Below, piece after piece: positions 1 to 11,070 of a stretch of DNA of 64,000 bases. Origin of the DNA: Beijerinckiaceae bacterium (GTDB taxonomy: Bacteria; Pseudomonadota; Alphaproteobacteria; Rhizobiales; Beijerinckiaceae); contig JAPZTO010000001.1 of NCBI GenBank assembly GCA_027532775.1, positions 558,001 to 622,000 of the forward strand. Reading direction: 5' to 3'. Position 1 is the stretch's first letter. Every line of letters starts with the position of its first letter. The position numbers were made by a program, and so were the translations under genes. The notes under the pieces were generated by a model. That model had not been told where the DNA came from and ran no database searches. It saw only the letters and a program-made list of their open reading frames with translations.

Positions 1-1
1 G

Positions 2-832
2 CTTGCCGGGCTGCCGGCTGCATTCGAGCATCTGGACCTGCCCTTCCGCGATGATGGCGATCTCGTGCCGGAGGCTCTGGCTCCGCATCCCCGCCGGGCA
101 GCGCTCGGGCATCACGCCGAAGCCATCGCAGGCTGGATCCGTGCCGTGCATGACCGCAGCCACGCGCTGCTGGAACAGGGCGCCTGCCCGATCATGCTGG
201 GCGGTGACCATGCGTTGAGCATGGGATCTGTCAGTGCAGCCGCGCGGCATGCGCGGGAGCAAGGGCACCGTTTCGTTCTCCTCTGGATCGATGCCCATGC
301 GGATTTCAACACACCGGAGACCTCGCCTTCGGGCAACCTGCATGGCATGTCGCTGCAATTCCTCGCCGGACACGAGGAACTGGCGCATCTGCTGCCGGGG
401 CGGAACTTCCCGGCGCTGCGGATGGCGGATGTCCATCTGATCGGCGCGCGGTCCCTCGACCGCCGCGAGCGCGAGGCCGTGGCGGAAGCCGGCATCCATT
501 GCCATGACATGCGCGCCATCGACGAGTTCGGCGTCTGCGCCCTTCTGCGCAATATCCTCGACGGCCTCGACCCCGCCGAAACCCATCTCCATGTCAGCTT
601 CGATCTCGACGTGGTCGATCCGGGACTGGCCCCGGGCGTCGGCACGCCCGTCGCCGGCGGACTGTCCTATCGCGAAGCCCATCTGCTGATGGAGATGCTC
701 CATGAGAGCGGGCTCGTGCGGTCGGTCGATTTTGTCGAGCTCAACCCGATGCTGGACCATGCCGGACAGACGGCCCGGTTGCTCGTCGACCTCGCGGCGA
801 GCCTGTTCGGCAAGACGATCAGCCTGCGCTAG
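2..832 (+). CDS. Arginase/agmatinase family protein (5' truncated by window edge)
   Basis: Frame is open to the left edge; contains GGDHAL, DAHADFNTP, SFDLDVVDP manganese-binding motifs of the ureohydrolase family. Confidence 0.9.
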   Translation, partial: LAGLPAAFEHLDLPFRDDGDLVPEALAPHPRRAALGHHAEAIAGWIRAVHDRSHALLEQGACPIMLGGDHALSMGSVSAAARHAREQGHRFVLLWIDAHADFNTPETSPSGNLHGMSLQFLAGHEELAHLLPGRNFPALRMADVHLIGARSLDRREREAVAEAGIHCHDMRAIDEFGVCALLRNILDGLDPAETHLHVSFDLDVVDPGLAPGVGTPVAGGLSYREAHLLMEMLHESGLVRSVDFVELNPMLDHAGQTARLLVDLAASLFGKTISLR

Positions 833-923
833 CGGCGGAGGAGGCAGGCTGGTTCCGGCAGGGCAGGGCCCGCCCAAAATGCCGGCAACCCGCCCCGGAA
901 ACAGCCAGAGAATGCCTCGCGGA

Positions 924-953
924 CTAGACAAATCACGCGATTAATTTGTCTAG
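924..953. promoter_or_regulatory. Candidate HutC operator: perfect inverted repeat CTAGACAAAT-N10-ATTTGTCTAG, overlapping palindrome TGTCTAGACA (947-956)
   Basis: Direct reading; related sequence upstream of hutI at about 5780-5805. Confidence 0.6.
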
Positions 954-1015
954 ACATAAAATCGGGCCGATGCTTCAATCCTCCCCAGGGAAAACCACAT
1001 AACGGGGAGTTCGTC

Positions 1016-1972
1016 ATGCTTTCGCGCCGCCTTGCCACCCTTGCTCTTGCCGGCTCCGTGCTGGCCGGCTCTGCCTTCGCCACACTGGCGCAGGATACGA
1101 AGGTCTCGATCGGGATTTCCGGCTGGACCGGCTTTGCCCCACTGACCCTTGCCAAGGAATCCGGGATCTTCGCGAAGAACGGCCTTGATGTGACGATCAA
1201 GAAAATCCCGCAGGCGTCGCGCCACCTCGCCATCCTCTCCGGCGACATCCAGTGCGCGGCGACGACGGTCGAGACCTGGATCGTCTGGAATGCCAATGGC
1301 GTACCGACCAAGCAGATCTTCCAGCTCGACAAGAGCTACGGCGCCGATGGCATGGCTGTCCGCAACTCGGTCAACAAGATCACCGAACTGAAGGGCAAGA
1401 CTGTCGCCGCCTCGGCGCCGGGCACCGCGCCCTATTTCACACTGGCCTGGTTCCTCAAGAAGAATGGCCTGTCGATCAAGGACGTGACGGTGGTCAACAT
1501 GGAGCCCGGCCCGGCGGCCCAGGCCTTCATTGCTGGCCAGAACGATGCGGCCATGACTTATGAACCCTTCCTCTCGGCCGTCCGCGGCGCGCCGCAGGCC
1601 GGCAAGATCATTGCGACGACGCTCGATTATCCGATGGTCATGGACACATTTGGCTGCTCGAACGATTTCCTCGCCAAGAACGAGAAGGCCGCGCAGGCGC
1701 TGGCGAACAGCTATTTCCAGGCGCTGGAAATGATCGCCAAGGAGCCCGAAAAGGCCAACACGATCATGGGTGCCGATGTGAAGCAGACAGCTGAGGCCTT
1801 CGCCCGGTCTGCCTCCTACCTGCGCTGGCAGGACAAGGCGGCGAACCAGAAGTTCTTCGCCGGTGAGCATGCGGCTTTCTCGAACGAGGCGGCCGACCTG
1901 CTGCTCGAACTGGGCATCATCAAGCAGAAGCCGGATATGTCGGCCCTGACCGATACCCGCTTCATCAAGTAA
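1016..1972 (+). CDS. NitT/TauT (NMT1/SsuA-like) ABC transporter substrate-binding protein
   Basis: Signal peptide, SBP-type fold motifs (GWTGFAPLTLAKESGIF), followed by permease and ATPase genes. Confidence 0.88.
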   Translation: MLSRRLATLALAGSVLAGSAFATLAQDTKVSIGISGWTGFAPLTLAKESGIFAKNGLDVTIKKIPQASRHLAILSGDIQCAATTVETWIVWNANGVPTKQIFQLDKSYGADGMAVRNSVNKITELKGKTVAASAPGTAPYFTLAWFLKKNGLSIKDVTVVNMEPGPAAQAFIAGQNDAAMTYEPFLSAVRGAPQAGKIIATTLDYPMVMDTFGCSNDFLAKNEKAAQALANSYFQALEMIAKEPEKANTIMGADVKQTAEAFARSASYLRWQDKAANQKFFAGEHAAFSNEAADLLLELGIIKQKPDMSALTDTRFIK

Positions 1973-2028
1973 CCTGACCGGGGCGCCGTGCGGGCGCCTC
2001 CCCCTTTCCGCTGGATCGGATTTTCCGG

Positions 2029-2802
2029 ATGCGCCCGCTCGAGCCGATTTCCCAGAAGGCCAAGACGGTTCTGGGCTTCAGTTTCTTCGTGCTGTTCTTC
2101 ATGGCCTGGGCCATCGCCACTCTGGGCGGGTTCGTGCCGAAGATCTTCCTCGCTGACCCGCTGACCATGGTCAGCGATGGCTGGCGCCTGCTGACGACCT
2201 TCAACTTCGGCATCGACATCCTGATCACGATCTGGCGCGTCGTCGGCGGCTTCGTCCTCGCGGCCATCGTTGCCGTACCGCTCGGCATCCTGATGGGCGC
2301 CTACAAGCCGATCGAGGCCTTTTTCGAACCCTTCGTCTCCTTCGCGCGCTATCTGCCGGCCTCGGCCTTCGTGCCGCTGCTGATCCTCTGGGCCGGGCTG
2401 GGCGAGACACAGAAGCTGCTCGTTATCTTCATCGGTTCGGTCTTCCAGATCATCCTGATGGTGGCGGTGGTGGTCGGGCAGACCCGGCGTGACCTCGTCG
2501 AGGCCGCCTACACGTTGGGCGCCGGCGATGACGGCGTGGTGCGGCGGGTGCTGATCCCGATGAACGCGCCGGAAATCGCCGAGATCCTGCGCCTCGTGCT
2601 CGGCTGGGCCTGGACCTATGTGATCGTCGCCGAACTGATCGGCTCCTCCACCGGGATCGGCCACATGATCATCGACAGCCAGGCCCTGATGGCCACAGGG
2701 CAGATCATCTTCGGCATCATCGTGATCGGGCTTATCGGTCTCGTCTCCGATTTCGCGTTCAAGCTCGTGAACCGCCGGCTGTTCCCCTGGAGGATGGCAT
2801 GA
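2029..2802 (+). CDS. ABC transporter permease (SsuC/TauC type)
   Basis: Polytopic; conserved permease segment around AAYTLGAGDDGVVRRVLIP. Confidence 0.88.
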   Translation: MRPLEPISQKAKTVLGFSFFVLFFMAWAIATLGGFVPKIFLADPLTMVSDGWRLLTTFNFGIDILITIWRVVGGFVLAAIVAVPLGILMGAYKPIEAFFEPFVSFARYLPASAFVPLLILWAGLGETQKLLVIFIGSVFQIILMVAVVVGQTRRDLVEAAYTLGAGDDGVVRRVLIPMNAPEIAEILRLVLGWAWTYVIVAELIGSSTGIGHMIIDSQALMATGQIIFGIIVIGLIGLVSDFAFKLVNRRLFPWRMA

Positions 2803-3581
2803 GCAAGCTGGTGATCGAGAATGTCTCGCGCGTCTTTCCCGGCGTGCATGGCGGCGCCCCCGTCACCGCGCTGCAACCAACAAACCTGACGATCGGGGAC
2901 AATGATTTTGTGACCATCCTCGGCCCGTCTGGCTGCGGGAAATCGACGCTCCTGCGCATGGTGGCAGGGCTCGACCGGCCCTCGACCGGAACGATCGCGC
3001 TCGACGGCAAGGCGGTCTCGCGGCCGGGGCCGGATCGCGGCATGGTGTTCCAGAGCTACACGCTGTTTCCCTGGCTGACCATTGCCGAGAACATCGCCTT
3101 CGGGCTGCGCGAGAAAGGCGTCGGCGAGAAAGAATCCCGCGAGATTGTCGCCGCTTACATCGACCGGGTCGGCCTGCGCGGATTCGAGAACCACTGGCCG
3201 AAGCAGCTCTCCGGCGGCATGCAGCAGCGGACGGCGATTGCACGCGCGCTGGCCAACGACCCGGCTGTCCTGCTGCTGGACGAGCCGTTCGGCGCGCTCG
3301 ACAACCAGACCCGAGCCCTCATGCAGGAACTGCTTCTCGGGATCTGGGAGCGGGACAAGAAGACCGTGCTCTTCGTGACGCATGACATCGAGGAAGCGAT
3401 CTTCATGGCCACGCGTTGCCTCGTCATGTCGGCGCGGCCGGGGCGCATCAAGGCTGATTTGCCGATCGAGCTGCCGCATCCCCGGCATTACACGATCAAG
3501 ACCTCGCCGGAATTCTCGGCCCTCAAGGCCCGGATGACCGAAGAGATCCGCGCCGAAGCCGTGCTCGCGGCAGCGCATTGA
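2799..3581 (+). CDS. ABC transporter ATP-binding protein (SsuB/TauB type)
   Basis: Walker A GPSGCGKS, signature LSGGMQQR, Walker B LLLDEPFGALD; 4-nt overlap with permease. Confidence 0.93.
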   Translation: MSKLVIENVSRVFPGVHGGAPVTALQPTNLTIGDNDFVTILGPSGCGKSTLLRMVAGLDRPSTGTIALDGKAVSRPGPDRGMVFQSYTLFPWLTIAENIAFGLREKGVGEKESREIVAAYIDRVGLRGFENHWPKQLSGGMQQRTAIARALANDPAVLLLDEPFGALDNQTRALMQELLLGIWERDKKTVLFVTHDIEEAIFMATRCLVMSARPGRIKADLPIELPHPRHYTIKTSPEFSALKARMTEEIRAEAVLAAAH

Positions 3582-3584
3582 GTC

Positions 3585-4343
3585 CTACGTGATCAGCGGT
3601 CCGCCCGGCCGGAAATGACTCGTCAGCTGGTGCCGGTCGCCGGGATAGGTCAGCCGGACCCAGGTGATGGTCGCGTCGCCCTGCCAGGTCCGGCGTTCGA
3701 TGGCGAGGCAGGCCGACTTCTTCGGAATGCCCAGAAGGGTGGCGATCCGCTGGTCCGCCAGTCCGGCCTGGATGACATGCTCGGCGTTCGTCCATGGCAC
3801 AACATCGAGCAGCCAGGTGCCCGGCGGCGAGACCGAGAACGGCTCCTCGCGCGCGGCAGGAACGATGGCGAGGTTCATCAGCCGGTCTTCAATGACAAAC
3901 GGATGTTCGTTGGCAAAATGCCTCACTGACAGCGCAAGCACACGCCCGCCCGGCGTTACGCGCAACTGGAGTGCATCATCCGTTGTCATCGCCCGCTCCT
4001 GCCGCGTCAGGATCTCGAAGCGGTAGGTTTTTCCCTTGGCGAGGATCTCGGCCTTGATGTCCTGGATGTTGAGGATCGTTTCCTGCGAGCGCGGCATGGC
4101 GACGAAGGACCCTGACCGCCGCCGGCGTATGATCAGCCCGGCCTTGGCCAGCGCCGAAAGCGCCTTGTTCACCGTCATCCGGGAACAATGATACTGCGCC
4201 TGCAATTCATGTTCGGCTGGCACGCGCGAGCCGGGAATCCATTGCCCCGAGGCGATGCGGGCCTGCAGATCGCGCTGGATCTCGAGGTAGCGCGGCAGGG
4301 GCGAAACGGGTTCGGACACGCTTTCAGTCTTCCCCTTGGCCAT
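3585..4343 (-). CDS. hutC: GntR/UTRA family histidine utilisation repressor
   Basis: GntR HTH (SRMTVNKALSALAKAGLI) plus UTRA domain; located in hut cluster. Confidence 0.9.
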   Translation of the reverse strand: MAKGKTESVSEPVSPLPRYLEIQRDLQARIASGQWIPGSRVPAEHELQAQYHCSRMTVNKALSALAKAGLIIRRRRSGSFVAMPRSQETILNIQDIKAEILAKGKTYRFEILTRQERAMTTDDALQLRVTPGGRVLALSVRHFANEHPFVIEDRLMNLAIVPAAREEPFSVSPPGTWLLDVVPWTNAEHVIQAGLADQRIATLLGIPKKSACLAIERRTWQGDATITWVRLTYPGDRHQLTSHFRPGGPLIT

Positions 4344-4351
4344 GGCAACCC

Positions 4352-5716
4352 CTACCGGGTGGCCAGCTTGCGGATTACGTGCTTATAGCGGCTTGCAAGC
4401 GTGGCGTGATCCCTGTGCCGGCCGCCCTCCACAAGGCGCTTGCCGCCCACATAGACCTGATCGATCGCCGCGCGGCCGGCACAGAAGACATAGCCATCGA
4501 GAAAGCGGTCTCCCGTAGCGGCGGCAAGATCGGGATGATCCGCCGCGAGGCAGACGATATCGGCGCGCTGGCCCGGCTCGAGGCCGGCAACCGGCTGGCC
4601 GAGGGCCTGTGCACCGCCGGCAAGCGCGCCGCGGTAGAGGGCGCCGCCGGTCGATTCCCCCTCGACCTGCGCGCTGACATTCCGCGCCCGATGGGCCAGC
4701 CGCTGGCTGTATTCGAGCTGGCGCAATTCGCCTGGAGCGGAAATCTCGACATTCGAATCCGTGCCGACGCCGAAGCGCCCGCCCTGAGCCATATACTCCG
4801 CCAGCCGGAAGGTGCCGTCGCCGAGATTGGCCTCGGTGATCGGGCAAAGGCCCGCCACGGCGCTGCTTTCGGCGAGATGGCGGGTCTCGGCATCATTGAG
4901 ATGCGTGGCATGGACGAGGCACCAGCGGGAATCGACCGCGACATGGTCAAACAGCCATTCGACCGGGCGGCGACCGGACCAGGCAAGGCAATCCTCGACT
5001 TCCTTCACCTGCTCGGCGATGTGGATATGCACCGGACCTTCGGGCCAAACCGCCAGCAGGGCCTGCAATTCATCTGGGGCGACGGCCCGGAGGGAATGCG
5101 GGGCGATGCCCAGCCGGGCGCCGGGCAGCCGGGCGAGCGCCCCCTGCGCGCCCTCCATCAACCGGTGGAACCCGTCGAGATCATTGAGGAAGCGCCGCTG
5201 GCCCTCATGAGCAGGGGCCGAACCGAAGCCGCCATGGGCGTAGAAGACCGGCAGCAACGTCAACCCGATGCCGGATGCGCCTGCAGCCGCGACGATCCGG
5301 CCGGCGAGTTCGGCCCGGTCGGCATAGGGCTGGCCCGCGCGGTCATGATGGAGGTAGTGGAATTCGCCGACGGCGGTAAAACCGGCTTCCAGCATCTCCA
5401 TGAAGGCGAAGGCGGCGATGGCCTCGACATCCTCCGGATCGAGCAGCCCCAGGAAGCGATACATGACCTGCCGCCAGGACCAGAAGCTGTCTGCTGCCGG
5501 GCCACGGGTCTCCGCCAGGCCTGCCATGGCGCGCTGGAAGGTATGGCTGTGCAGGCTTGCGAGGCCGGGCAGCGCGACGGCGCCGGACACACCGCCGGAC
5601 GGAGCCTGAGCCTCACGCCTGACCGATCGGATCATGCCGTTTTCGCAGGTCAGCAGCACATTGTCGGCCCAGCCTTCCGGCAGCAGCGCACGGGTGAAGA
5701 ACAGGGTGTCGGCCAT
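4352..5716 (-). CDS. hutF: Formimidoylglutamate deiminase
   Basis: Amidohydrolase motifs LHSHTFQRAMAGLAE and HIAEQ, GVGTDSNVEIS; adjacent to hutC. Confidence 0.92.
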   Translation of the reverse strand: MADTLFFTRALLPEGWADNVLLTCENGMIRSVRREAQAPSGGVSGAVALPGLASLHSHTFQRAMAGLAETRGPAADSFWSWRQVMYRFLGLLDPEDVEAIAAFAFMEMLEAGFTAVGEFHYLHHDRAGQPYADRAELAGRIVAAAGASGIGLTLLPVFYAHGGFGSAPAHEGQRRFLNDLDGFHRLMEGAQGALARLPGARLGIAPHSLRAVAPDELQALLAVWPEGPVHIHIAEQVKEVEDCLAWSGRRPVEWLFDHVAVDSRWCLVHATHLNDAETRHLAESSAVAGLCPITEANLGDGTFRLAEYMAQGGRFGVGTDSNVEISAPGELRQLEYSQRLAHRARNVSAQVEGESTGGALYRGALAGGAQALGQPVAGLEPGQRADIVCLAADHPDLAAATGDRFLDGYVFCAGRAAIDQVYVGGKRLVEGGRHRDHATLASRYKHVIRKLATR

Positions 5717-5779
5717 CCGGAAACTCCCGTCGATCGGCTCTCCAAAAACCTGCTGGACAATAGCGCAGCTCGCCTATTA

Positions 5780-5805
5780 TGTATAGACAAATCAACCGAT
5801 CATTT
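5780..5805. promoter_or_regulatory. Candidate HutC operator in divergent hutF/hutI promoter (TGTATAGACAAATCAACCGATCATTT)
   Basis: Shares TAGACAAATCA plus downstream CGAT/TTTG with the 924-953 element. Confidence 0.6.
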
Positions 5806-5816
5806 GAGAGGCCCCC

Positions 5817-7025
5817 ATGCACATGGATCGTCTCTGGCGGCATGTGAACCTCGCCACGATGGCAGAGGGCGGGCCCTTTGCGCAGAATATCCGCGAGGCT
5901 TGCCTCGGCGTGAAGGACGGGCGGATCGTGCATATCGGCCGCGACGCCGATCTTCCGGCGGGCCTCTCCGCAGCCGAGGAAATCGACTGCGAAGGACGCT
6001 GGATGACGCCCGGCCTCATCGATTGCCATACCCATCTCGTACATGGCGGGAACCGCGCCCGGGAATTCGAGATGCGCCTCGACGGCGCGACCTACGAGGA
6101 GATCGCCAAGGCTGGCGGCGGCATCCTCTCCACCGTGAAGGCGACACGCGCCGCGACCGAGGATGAACTGGTCGCCAGCGCCCTGCTCCGCCTTGATGCC
6201 CTTCTGGCCGAGGGCGTGACGACGGTGGAGATCAAGTCGGGATACGGGCTGGATCGCGCCACTGAATGGAACTGTCTCCGCGCGGCACGCCGGCTGGCGA
6301 AGGAACGCCCGGTGAGCGTGCGGACGACCTATCTCGGCGCACATGCGATCCCGCCGGAATGGCGCGACAATCGCGCGGGCTATGTCGCTTTCGTGGCCCG
6401 GGAGATGCTGCCGGCCCTCGCCGAAGCCGGCCTTGCCGATGCGGTGGATGCCTTCTGCGAAGGCATTGCCTTCACGCGGGAGGAGACAGCATCGATCTTC
6501 GCCGAGGCCCGCCTCCTCGGCTTGCCCGTCAAGCTTCATGCGGACCAGTTGTCCAATCTCGGCGGAGCAGCCCTCGCCGCCGAACATGGCGCCCTGTCGG
6601 CCGATCACTGCGAATACACCGACGGGCGGGGCGCCGAAGCCATGGCGCGCGCCGGCACCGTGGCGGTGCTGCTGCCGGGTGCCTTCTACTTCCTCCGTGA
6701 ACCGCAGAAGCCCCCGGTCGAAGCGTTCCGCGCGGCCGGCACGCGGATGGCGCTGGCGACGGATTGCAACCCCGGCTCCTCACCGCTGACCTCGCTGCTG
6801 CTGACCATGAACATGGCGGCGACTTTCTTCCGGATGACCGTGCCCGAATGCCTTGCGGGCGTGACGCGGGAGGCGGCCCGCGCGCTGGGGCTCCAGCACG
6901 AGACCGGGACGCTCGAGCCGGGCAAGCGCGCCGACCTTGCCATCTGGTCGATCTCCGACCCGGCCGAACTCGTCTACCGGATCGGCTTCAACCCGCTGCA
7001 TCAACGGATATGGAGGGGCGCATGA
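5817..7025 (+). CDS. hutI: Imidazolonepropionase
   Basis: [39 protein letters not shown]. Confidence 0.95.
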   Translation: MHMDRLWRHVNLATMAEGGPFAQNIREACLGVKDGRIVHIGRDADLPAGLSAAEEIDCEGRWMTPGLIDCHTHLVHGGNRAREFEMRLDGATYEEIAKAGGGILSTVKATRAATEDELVASALLRLDALLAEGVTTVEIKSGYGLDRATEWNCLRAARRLAKERPVSVRTTYLGAHAIPPEWRDNRAGYVAFVAREMLPALAEAGLADAVDAFCEGIAFTREETASIFAEARLLGLPVKLHADQLSNLGGAALAAEHGALSADHCEYTDGRGAEAMARAGTVAVLLPGAFYFLREPQKPPVEAFRAAGTRMALATDCNPGSSPLTSLLLTMNMAATFFRMTVPECLAGVTREAARALGLQHETGTLEPGKRADLAIWSISDPAELVYRIGFNPLHQRIWRGA

Positions 7026-8560
7026 CGCGCATCGTTCTGACACCCGGCGCGGTCAGTCTCGCCGAATGGCGGATGATCCGGGATGGCGCGGGCGTGACGG
7101 TCGATCCGGCCAGCCTGCCGGCCATCGACAGGTCGGCCGCGGCCGTGACCGCGATCCTCGCGAAGGGCGAACCGGTCTACGGGATCAATACCGGCTTCGG
7201 CAAGCTGGCCATGGTCCGGATCGCCGATGCCGACCTCGCGCGCCTGCAGCGAAACATCGTGCTGTCGCATGCGGCCGGGACCGGCGCCCCGATGCCGGCG
7301 GGAATCGTCCGGCTGATGATGGCGCTGAAGCTGGCGAGCCTGGCGCAGGGCGCCTCCGGCGTCAGCCGTGCGACGGTGACCATGCTGGAAACGCTGCTCA
7401 ACCGCGACATGGTCCCGGTCGTGCCGCAACAGGGCTCGGTAGGGGCATCGGGCGATCTGGCGCCGCTCTCGCATATGACGGCGGCGATGATCGGCGTCGG
7501 GCATTTCCTTGTCGGCGGCAGGCCGATGGAAGCCGGCAAGGCGTTGCGGGATGCCGGGCTTGAACCGCTCGTCCTCGGGCCGAAGGAAGGGCTTGCGCTG
7601 CTCAACGGCACACAATTCTCGACGGCCTATGCCCTGACCGGCCTGTTCGATGCAGAGGCTCTGTTCCAATCCGCCCTGATCACCGGTGCCCTCTCGACCG
7701 ATGCGGCCCGCGGCTCGGACACCCCGTTCGATCCGCGCATCCACGCGTTGCGGCGACATCGCGGCCAGATCGAGACAGCGGCGGCCCTGCGCATCCTGAT
7801 GCAGGGTTCCGCGATCCGGGCCTCGCATCTCACCGGCGACGATCGCGTGCAGGACCCCTATTGCCTGCGCTGCCAGCCGCAGGTGATGGGCGCCGTACTC
7901 GACCTGCTCAGGCAGGCGGCAACCACCCTCGCCACAGAGAGCAACGGCGTCTCCGACAACCCGCTGATCTTCGCCGAGACCGGCGAAGCACTGTCCGGCG
8001 GGAATTTCCATGCCGAGCCGGTTGCCTTCGCGGCAGACATGATCGCCATGGCGATCTGCGAGATCGGCTCTCTGGCGGAACGGCGGATCGCGATGCTGGT
8101 CGACCCGGCGCTGTCGGGCCTGCCGGCCTTCCTGACCCCGCAACCAGGCTTGAACTCGGGCTTCATGATCCCGCAGGTGACGGCGGCCGCGCTCGTGTCC
8201 GAAAACAAACAGCGTGCCTTCCCGGCCTCGGTTGATTCCATCCCCACCTCCGCCAATCAGGAAGATCATGTCTCCATGGCGGCGCATGGGGCGCGACGGC
8301 TGATCGGGATGGCCGCCAATCTCCGTGCGATTCTCGGCATCGAGTTGCTGGCCGCCGCGCAGGGCTGCGATTTCCATGCGCCGCTGAAAACCAGCCCCGC
8401 GCTGGCAGCCGTGATGACAGTTTTGCGCGCCCGCGTACCGATGCTGGAAGATGACCGCCATTTCCATCCGGACATGGAGGCCGCGATCGACCTTGTCGGG
8501 CCGCAGCTTCCCCGGTTGACCGGCCTCGCCCTTCCGTCAAGCTTGGAGGTCGCCGCATGA
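7022..8560 (+). CDS. hutH: Histidine ammonia-lyase
   Basis: MIO motif [14 protein letters not shown]; start ATG at 7022 overlaps the hutI stop (longer ORF 6764 is read-through). Confidence 0.96.
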   Translation: MTRIVLTPGAVSLAEWRMIRDGAGVTVDPASLPAIDRSAAAVTAILAKGEPVYGINTGFGKLAMVRIADADLARLQRNIVLSHAAGTGAPMPAGIVRLMMALKLASLAQGASGVSRATVTMLETLLNRDMVPVVPQQGSVGASGDLAPLSHMTAAMIGVGHFLVGGRPMEAGKALRDAGLEPLVLGPKEGLALLNGTQFSTAYALTGLFDAEALFQSALITGALSTDAARGSDTPFDPRIHALRRHRGQIETAAALRILMQGSAIRASHLTGDDRVQDPYCLRCQPQVMGAVLDLLRQAATTLATESNGVSDNPLIFAETGEALSGGNFHAEPVAFAADMIAMAICEIGSLAERRIAMLVDPALSGLPAFLTPQPGLNSGFMIPQVTAAALVSENKQRAFPASVDSIPTSANQEDHVSMAAHGARRLIGMAANLRAILGIELLAAAQGCDFHAPLKTSPALAAVMTVLRARVPMLEDDRHFHPDMEAAIDLVGPQLPRLTGLALPSSLEVAA

Positions 8561-9381
8561 CTGCCCTTCCCGAATGGCTCGAGATCAAGGAAGGCACTGC
8601 GCCGCTGATCCTGAGCCTTCCACATACCGGCACCGAGATTCCCGATGCGCTCGAGGCGGAACTCGTCTCGCCCTGGCTGTCCCGCAAGGATGCCGATTGG
8701 TGGATCGACCGGCTCTATGCCTTTGCCGGCGACCTCGGCGCCACGATGATCCGGACCCGGATCTCGCGGACGGTCATCGACGTCAACCGCGATCCTTCCG
8801 GCCAGTCGCTCTACCCCGGTATGGCGACGACGGAACTCTGCCCGTCCACGACCTTCGATGGCGAGCCGCTCTATAGCTGCCCGGCTCCTGATGCCGCCGA
8901 AATCATGCGGCGGCGCGTGCAGTATTTCGACCCCTATCATGCCGCGCTGGAGGGCCAGATCCGGCGCCTCAGGGCGATCCATCCGGCGATTGTCCTCTAT
9001 GATTGCCATTCGATCCGCTCGGTAATCCCGCGGCTCTTCGAGGGAACGTTGCCGCATCTCAATCTCGGCACGAACAGCGGCAAGGCCTGCGCGCCAGCAC
9101 TGGAGGAGCAGCTGGCTGCAATCGGAACCACTTCGCCTTTCGATTTCGTTGCCAATGGCCGGTTCAAGGGTGGCCATATCACGCGTCATCACGGCAGGCC
9201 GGAACAAGGCATCCATGCCGTGCAGATGGAGCTGGCCTGCCGCGCCTATCTCGACGAGCCGCTCGGTTCCGTGAGCGAAGCCAACTGGCCGACACCGTTC
9301 GACGATGGCTATGCCGCCCCGATCCGGGCGACCCTTCGTGCCATGCTCGAAACCTGCCTCGATTTCGTCCGCCCCTCGTGA
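8557..9381 (+). CDS. hutG: N-formylglutamate deformylase/amidohydrolase
   Basis: [36 protein letters not shown]; position in hut operon. Confidence 0.93.
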   Translation: MTALPEWLEIKEGTAPLILSLPHTGTEIPDALEAELVSPWLSRKDADWWIDRLYAFAGDLGATMIRTRISRTVIDVNRDPSGQSLYPGMATTELCPSTTFDGEPLYSCPAPDAAEIMRRRVQYFDPYHAALEGQIRRLRAIHPAIVLYDCHSIRSVIPRLFEGTLPHLNLGTNSGKACAPALEEQLAAIGTTSPFDFVANGRFKGGHITRHHGRPEQGIHAVQMELACRAYLDEPLGSVSEANWPTPFDDGYAAPIRATLRAMLETCLDFVRPS

Positions 9382-9391
9382 GGAACACGCC

Positions 9392-11065
9392 ATGAATGCG
9401 CCCGCGCCCCGTCTCGACAATTCCCGCATCATCCGCGCGCCGCGCGGCACCGATCTTTCCGCGAAGAGCTGGCTGACCGAGGCGCCACTCCGAATGCTGA
9501 TGAACAATCTCGATCCGGATGTCGCGGAGAAGCCCGGAGAGCTGGTTGTCTATGGCGGGATCGGCCGCGCCGCACGCGACTGGGAAAGCTTCGACCGGAT
9601 CGTCGCCACGCTGAAGCGCCTCGAAGCGGACGAGACCCTGCTGGTCCAGTCCGGCAAGCCGGTCGGCGTCTTCCGGACCCATGCCGATGCGCCGCGCGTG
9701 TTGATCGCGAATTCCAATCTCGTGCCGCATTGGGCCACCTGGGACCATTTCCACGAACTCGATCGCAAGGGGCTGATGATGTACGGCCAGATGACGGCCG
9801 GGTCATGGATCTATATCGGCAGCCAGGGCATCGTGCAGGGTACCTACGAAACCTTCGTGGAGATGGGCCGCCAGCATTACGGCGGCGATCTCGCGGGGCG
9901 CTGGATCCTTACCGCCGGGCTGGGCGGCATGGGTGGCGCACAACCCTTGGCTGCCACCATGGCCGGCGCCTCCTGCCTCGCGGTGGAATGCCGCCCCTCC
10001 TCGATCGAGTTCCGCCTGCGGACCGGCTATGTCGATGTGCAGGCCAAGGATCTCGACGAGGCGCTGGAAATCATCGAACGGTCCTGCCGCGAAAAGAAGC
10101 CGCTCTCGGTGGCGCTGCTCGGCAATGCCGCCGACATCTTCCCCGAACTCGTCCGCCGTGGCGTCCGGCCGGATTGCGTGACCGACCAGACCTCCGCGCA
10201 TGACCCCCTCAATGGCTATCTGCCGAAAGGCTGGAGCCTCGCCGATTGGGAAGCGAGGCGCGAGAGCGACCCGAAATCGGTGGTCAGCGCCGCCAAGCAT
10301 TCGATGGCTGCGCATGTCCGGGCGATGCTCGATTTCCACAGGATGGGCGTTCCAACCGTTGATTACGGCAATAATATCCGCCAGATGGCGCTCGAGGACG
10401 GCGTGGCGGATGCCTTCGACTTCCCGGGCTTCGTGCCGGCCTATATCCGGCCGCTCTTCTGCCGCGGCATCGGGCCTTTCCGCTGGTGCGCGCTGTCGGG
10501 CGACCCGGAAGACATCTACCGCACGGATGCAAAGGTGAAGGAGTTGCTGCCCGACAACACGCATCTCCATCGCTGGCTCGACATGGCGCAGAAGCGGATC
10601 AAGTTCCAGGGTTTGCCGGCCCGGATCTGCTGGGTCGGCCTGGGTGACCGGCACCGGCTGGGCCTGGCCTTCAACGAGATGGTGGCGCGCGGCGAACTCA
10701 AGGCGCCGATCGTGATCGGGCGCGACCATCTCGATTCCGGCTCCGTCTCCTCACCGAACCGCGAGACCGAGGCGATGAAGGATGGTTCGGATGCCGTGTC
10801 GGATTGGCCGCTGCTGAATGCCCTTCTCAACTGCGCCAGCGGCGCGACGTGGGTTTCGCTGCATCATGGCGGGGGCGTGGGGATGGGCTTCTCGCAGCAT
10901 TCGGGCATGGTCATCGTCTGCGACGGCACCGAGGATGCGGCGCGGCGGCTGGAGCGGGTGCTCTGGAACGACCCGGCGACGGGCGTCATGCGGCACGCCG
11001 ATGCCGGCTATGCCATCGCAGCCGATTGCGCGCGGCAGCACGGCCTCGATCTGCCGAGCCTCTGA
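9392..11065 (+). CDS. hutU: Urocanate hydratase
   Basis: Highly characteristic [41 protein letters not shown]; start chosen at 9392. Confidence 0.97.
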   Translation: MNAPAPRLDNSRIIRAPRGTDLSAKSWLTEAPLRMLMNNLDPDVAEKPGELVVYGGIGRAARDWESFDRIVATLKRLEADETLLVQSGKPVGVFRTHADAPRVLIANSNLVPHWATWDHFHELDRKGLMMYGQMTAGSWIYIGSQGIVQGTYETFVEMGRQHYGGDLAGRWILTAGLGGMGGAQPLAATMAGASCLAVECRPSSIEFRLRTGYVDVQAKDLDEALEIIERSCREKKPLSVALLGNAADIFPELVRRGVRPDCVTDQTSAHDPLNGYLPKGWSLADWEARRESDPKSVVSAAKHSMAAHVRAMLDFHRMGVPTVDYGNNIRQMALEDGVADAFDFPGFVPAYIRPLFCRGIGPFRWCALSGDPEDIYRTDAKVKELLPDNTHLHRWLDMAQKRIKFQGLPARICWVGLGDRHRLGLAFNEMVARGELKAPIVIGRDHLDSGSVSSPNRETEAMKDGSDAVSDWPLLNALLNCASGATWVSLHHGGGVGMGFSQHSGMVIVCDGTEDAARRLERVLWNDPATGVMRHADAGYAIAADCARQHGLDLPSL

Positions 11066-11070
11066 GGCGC

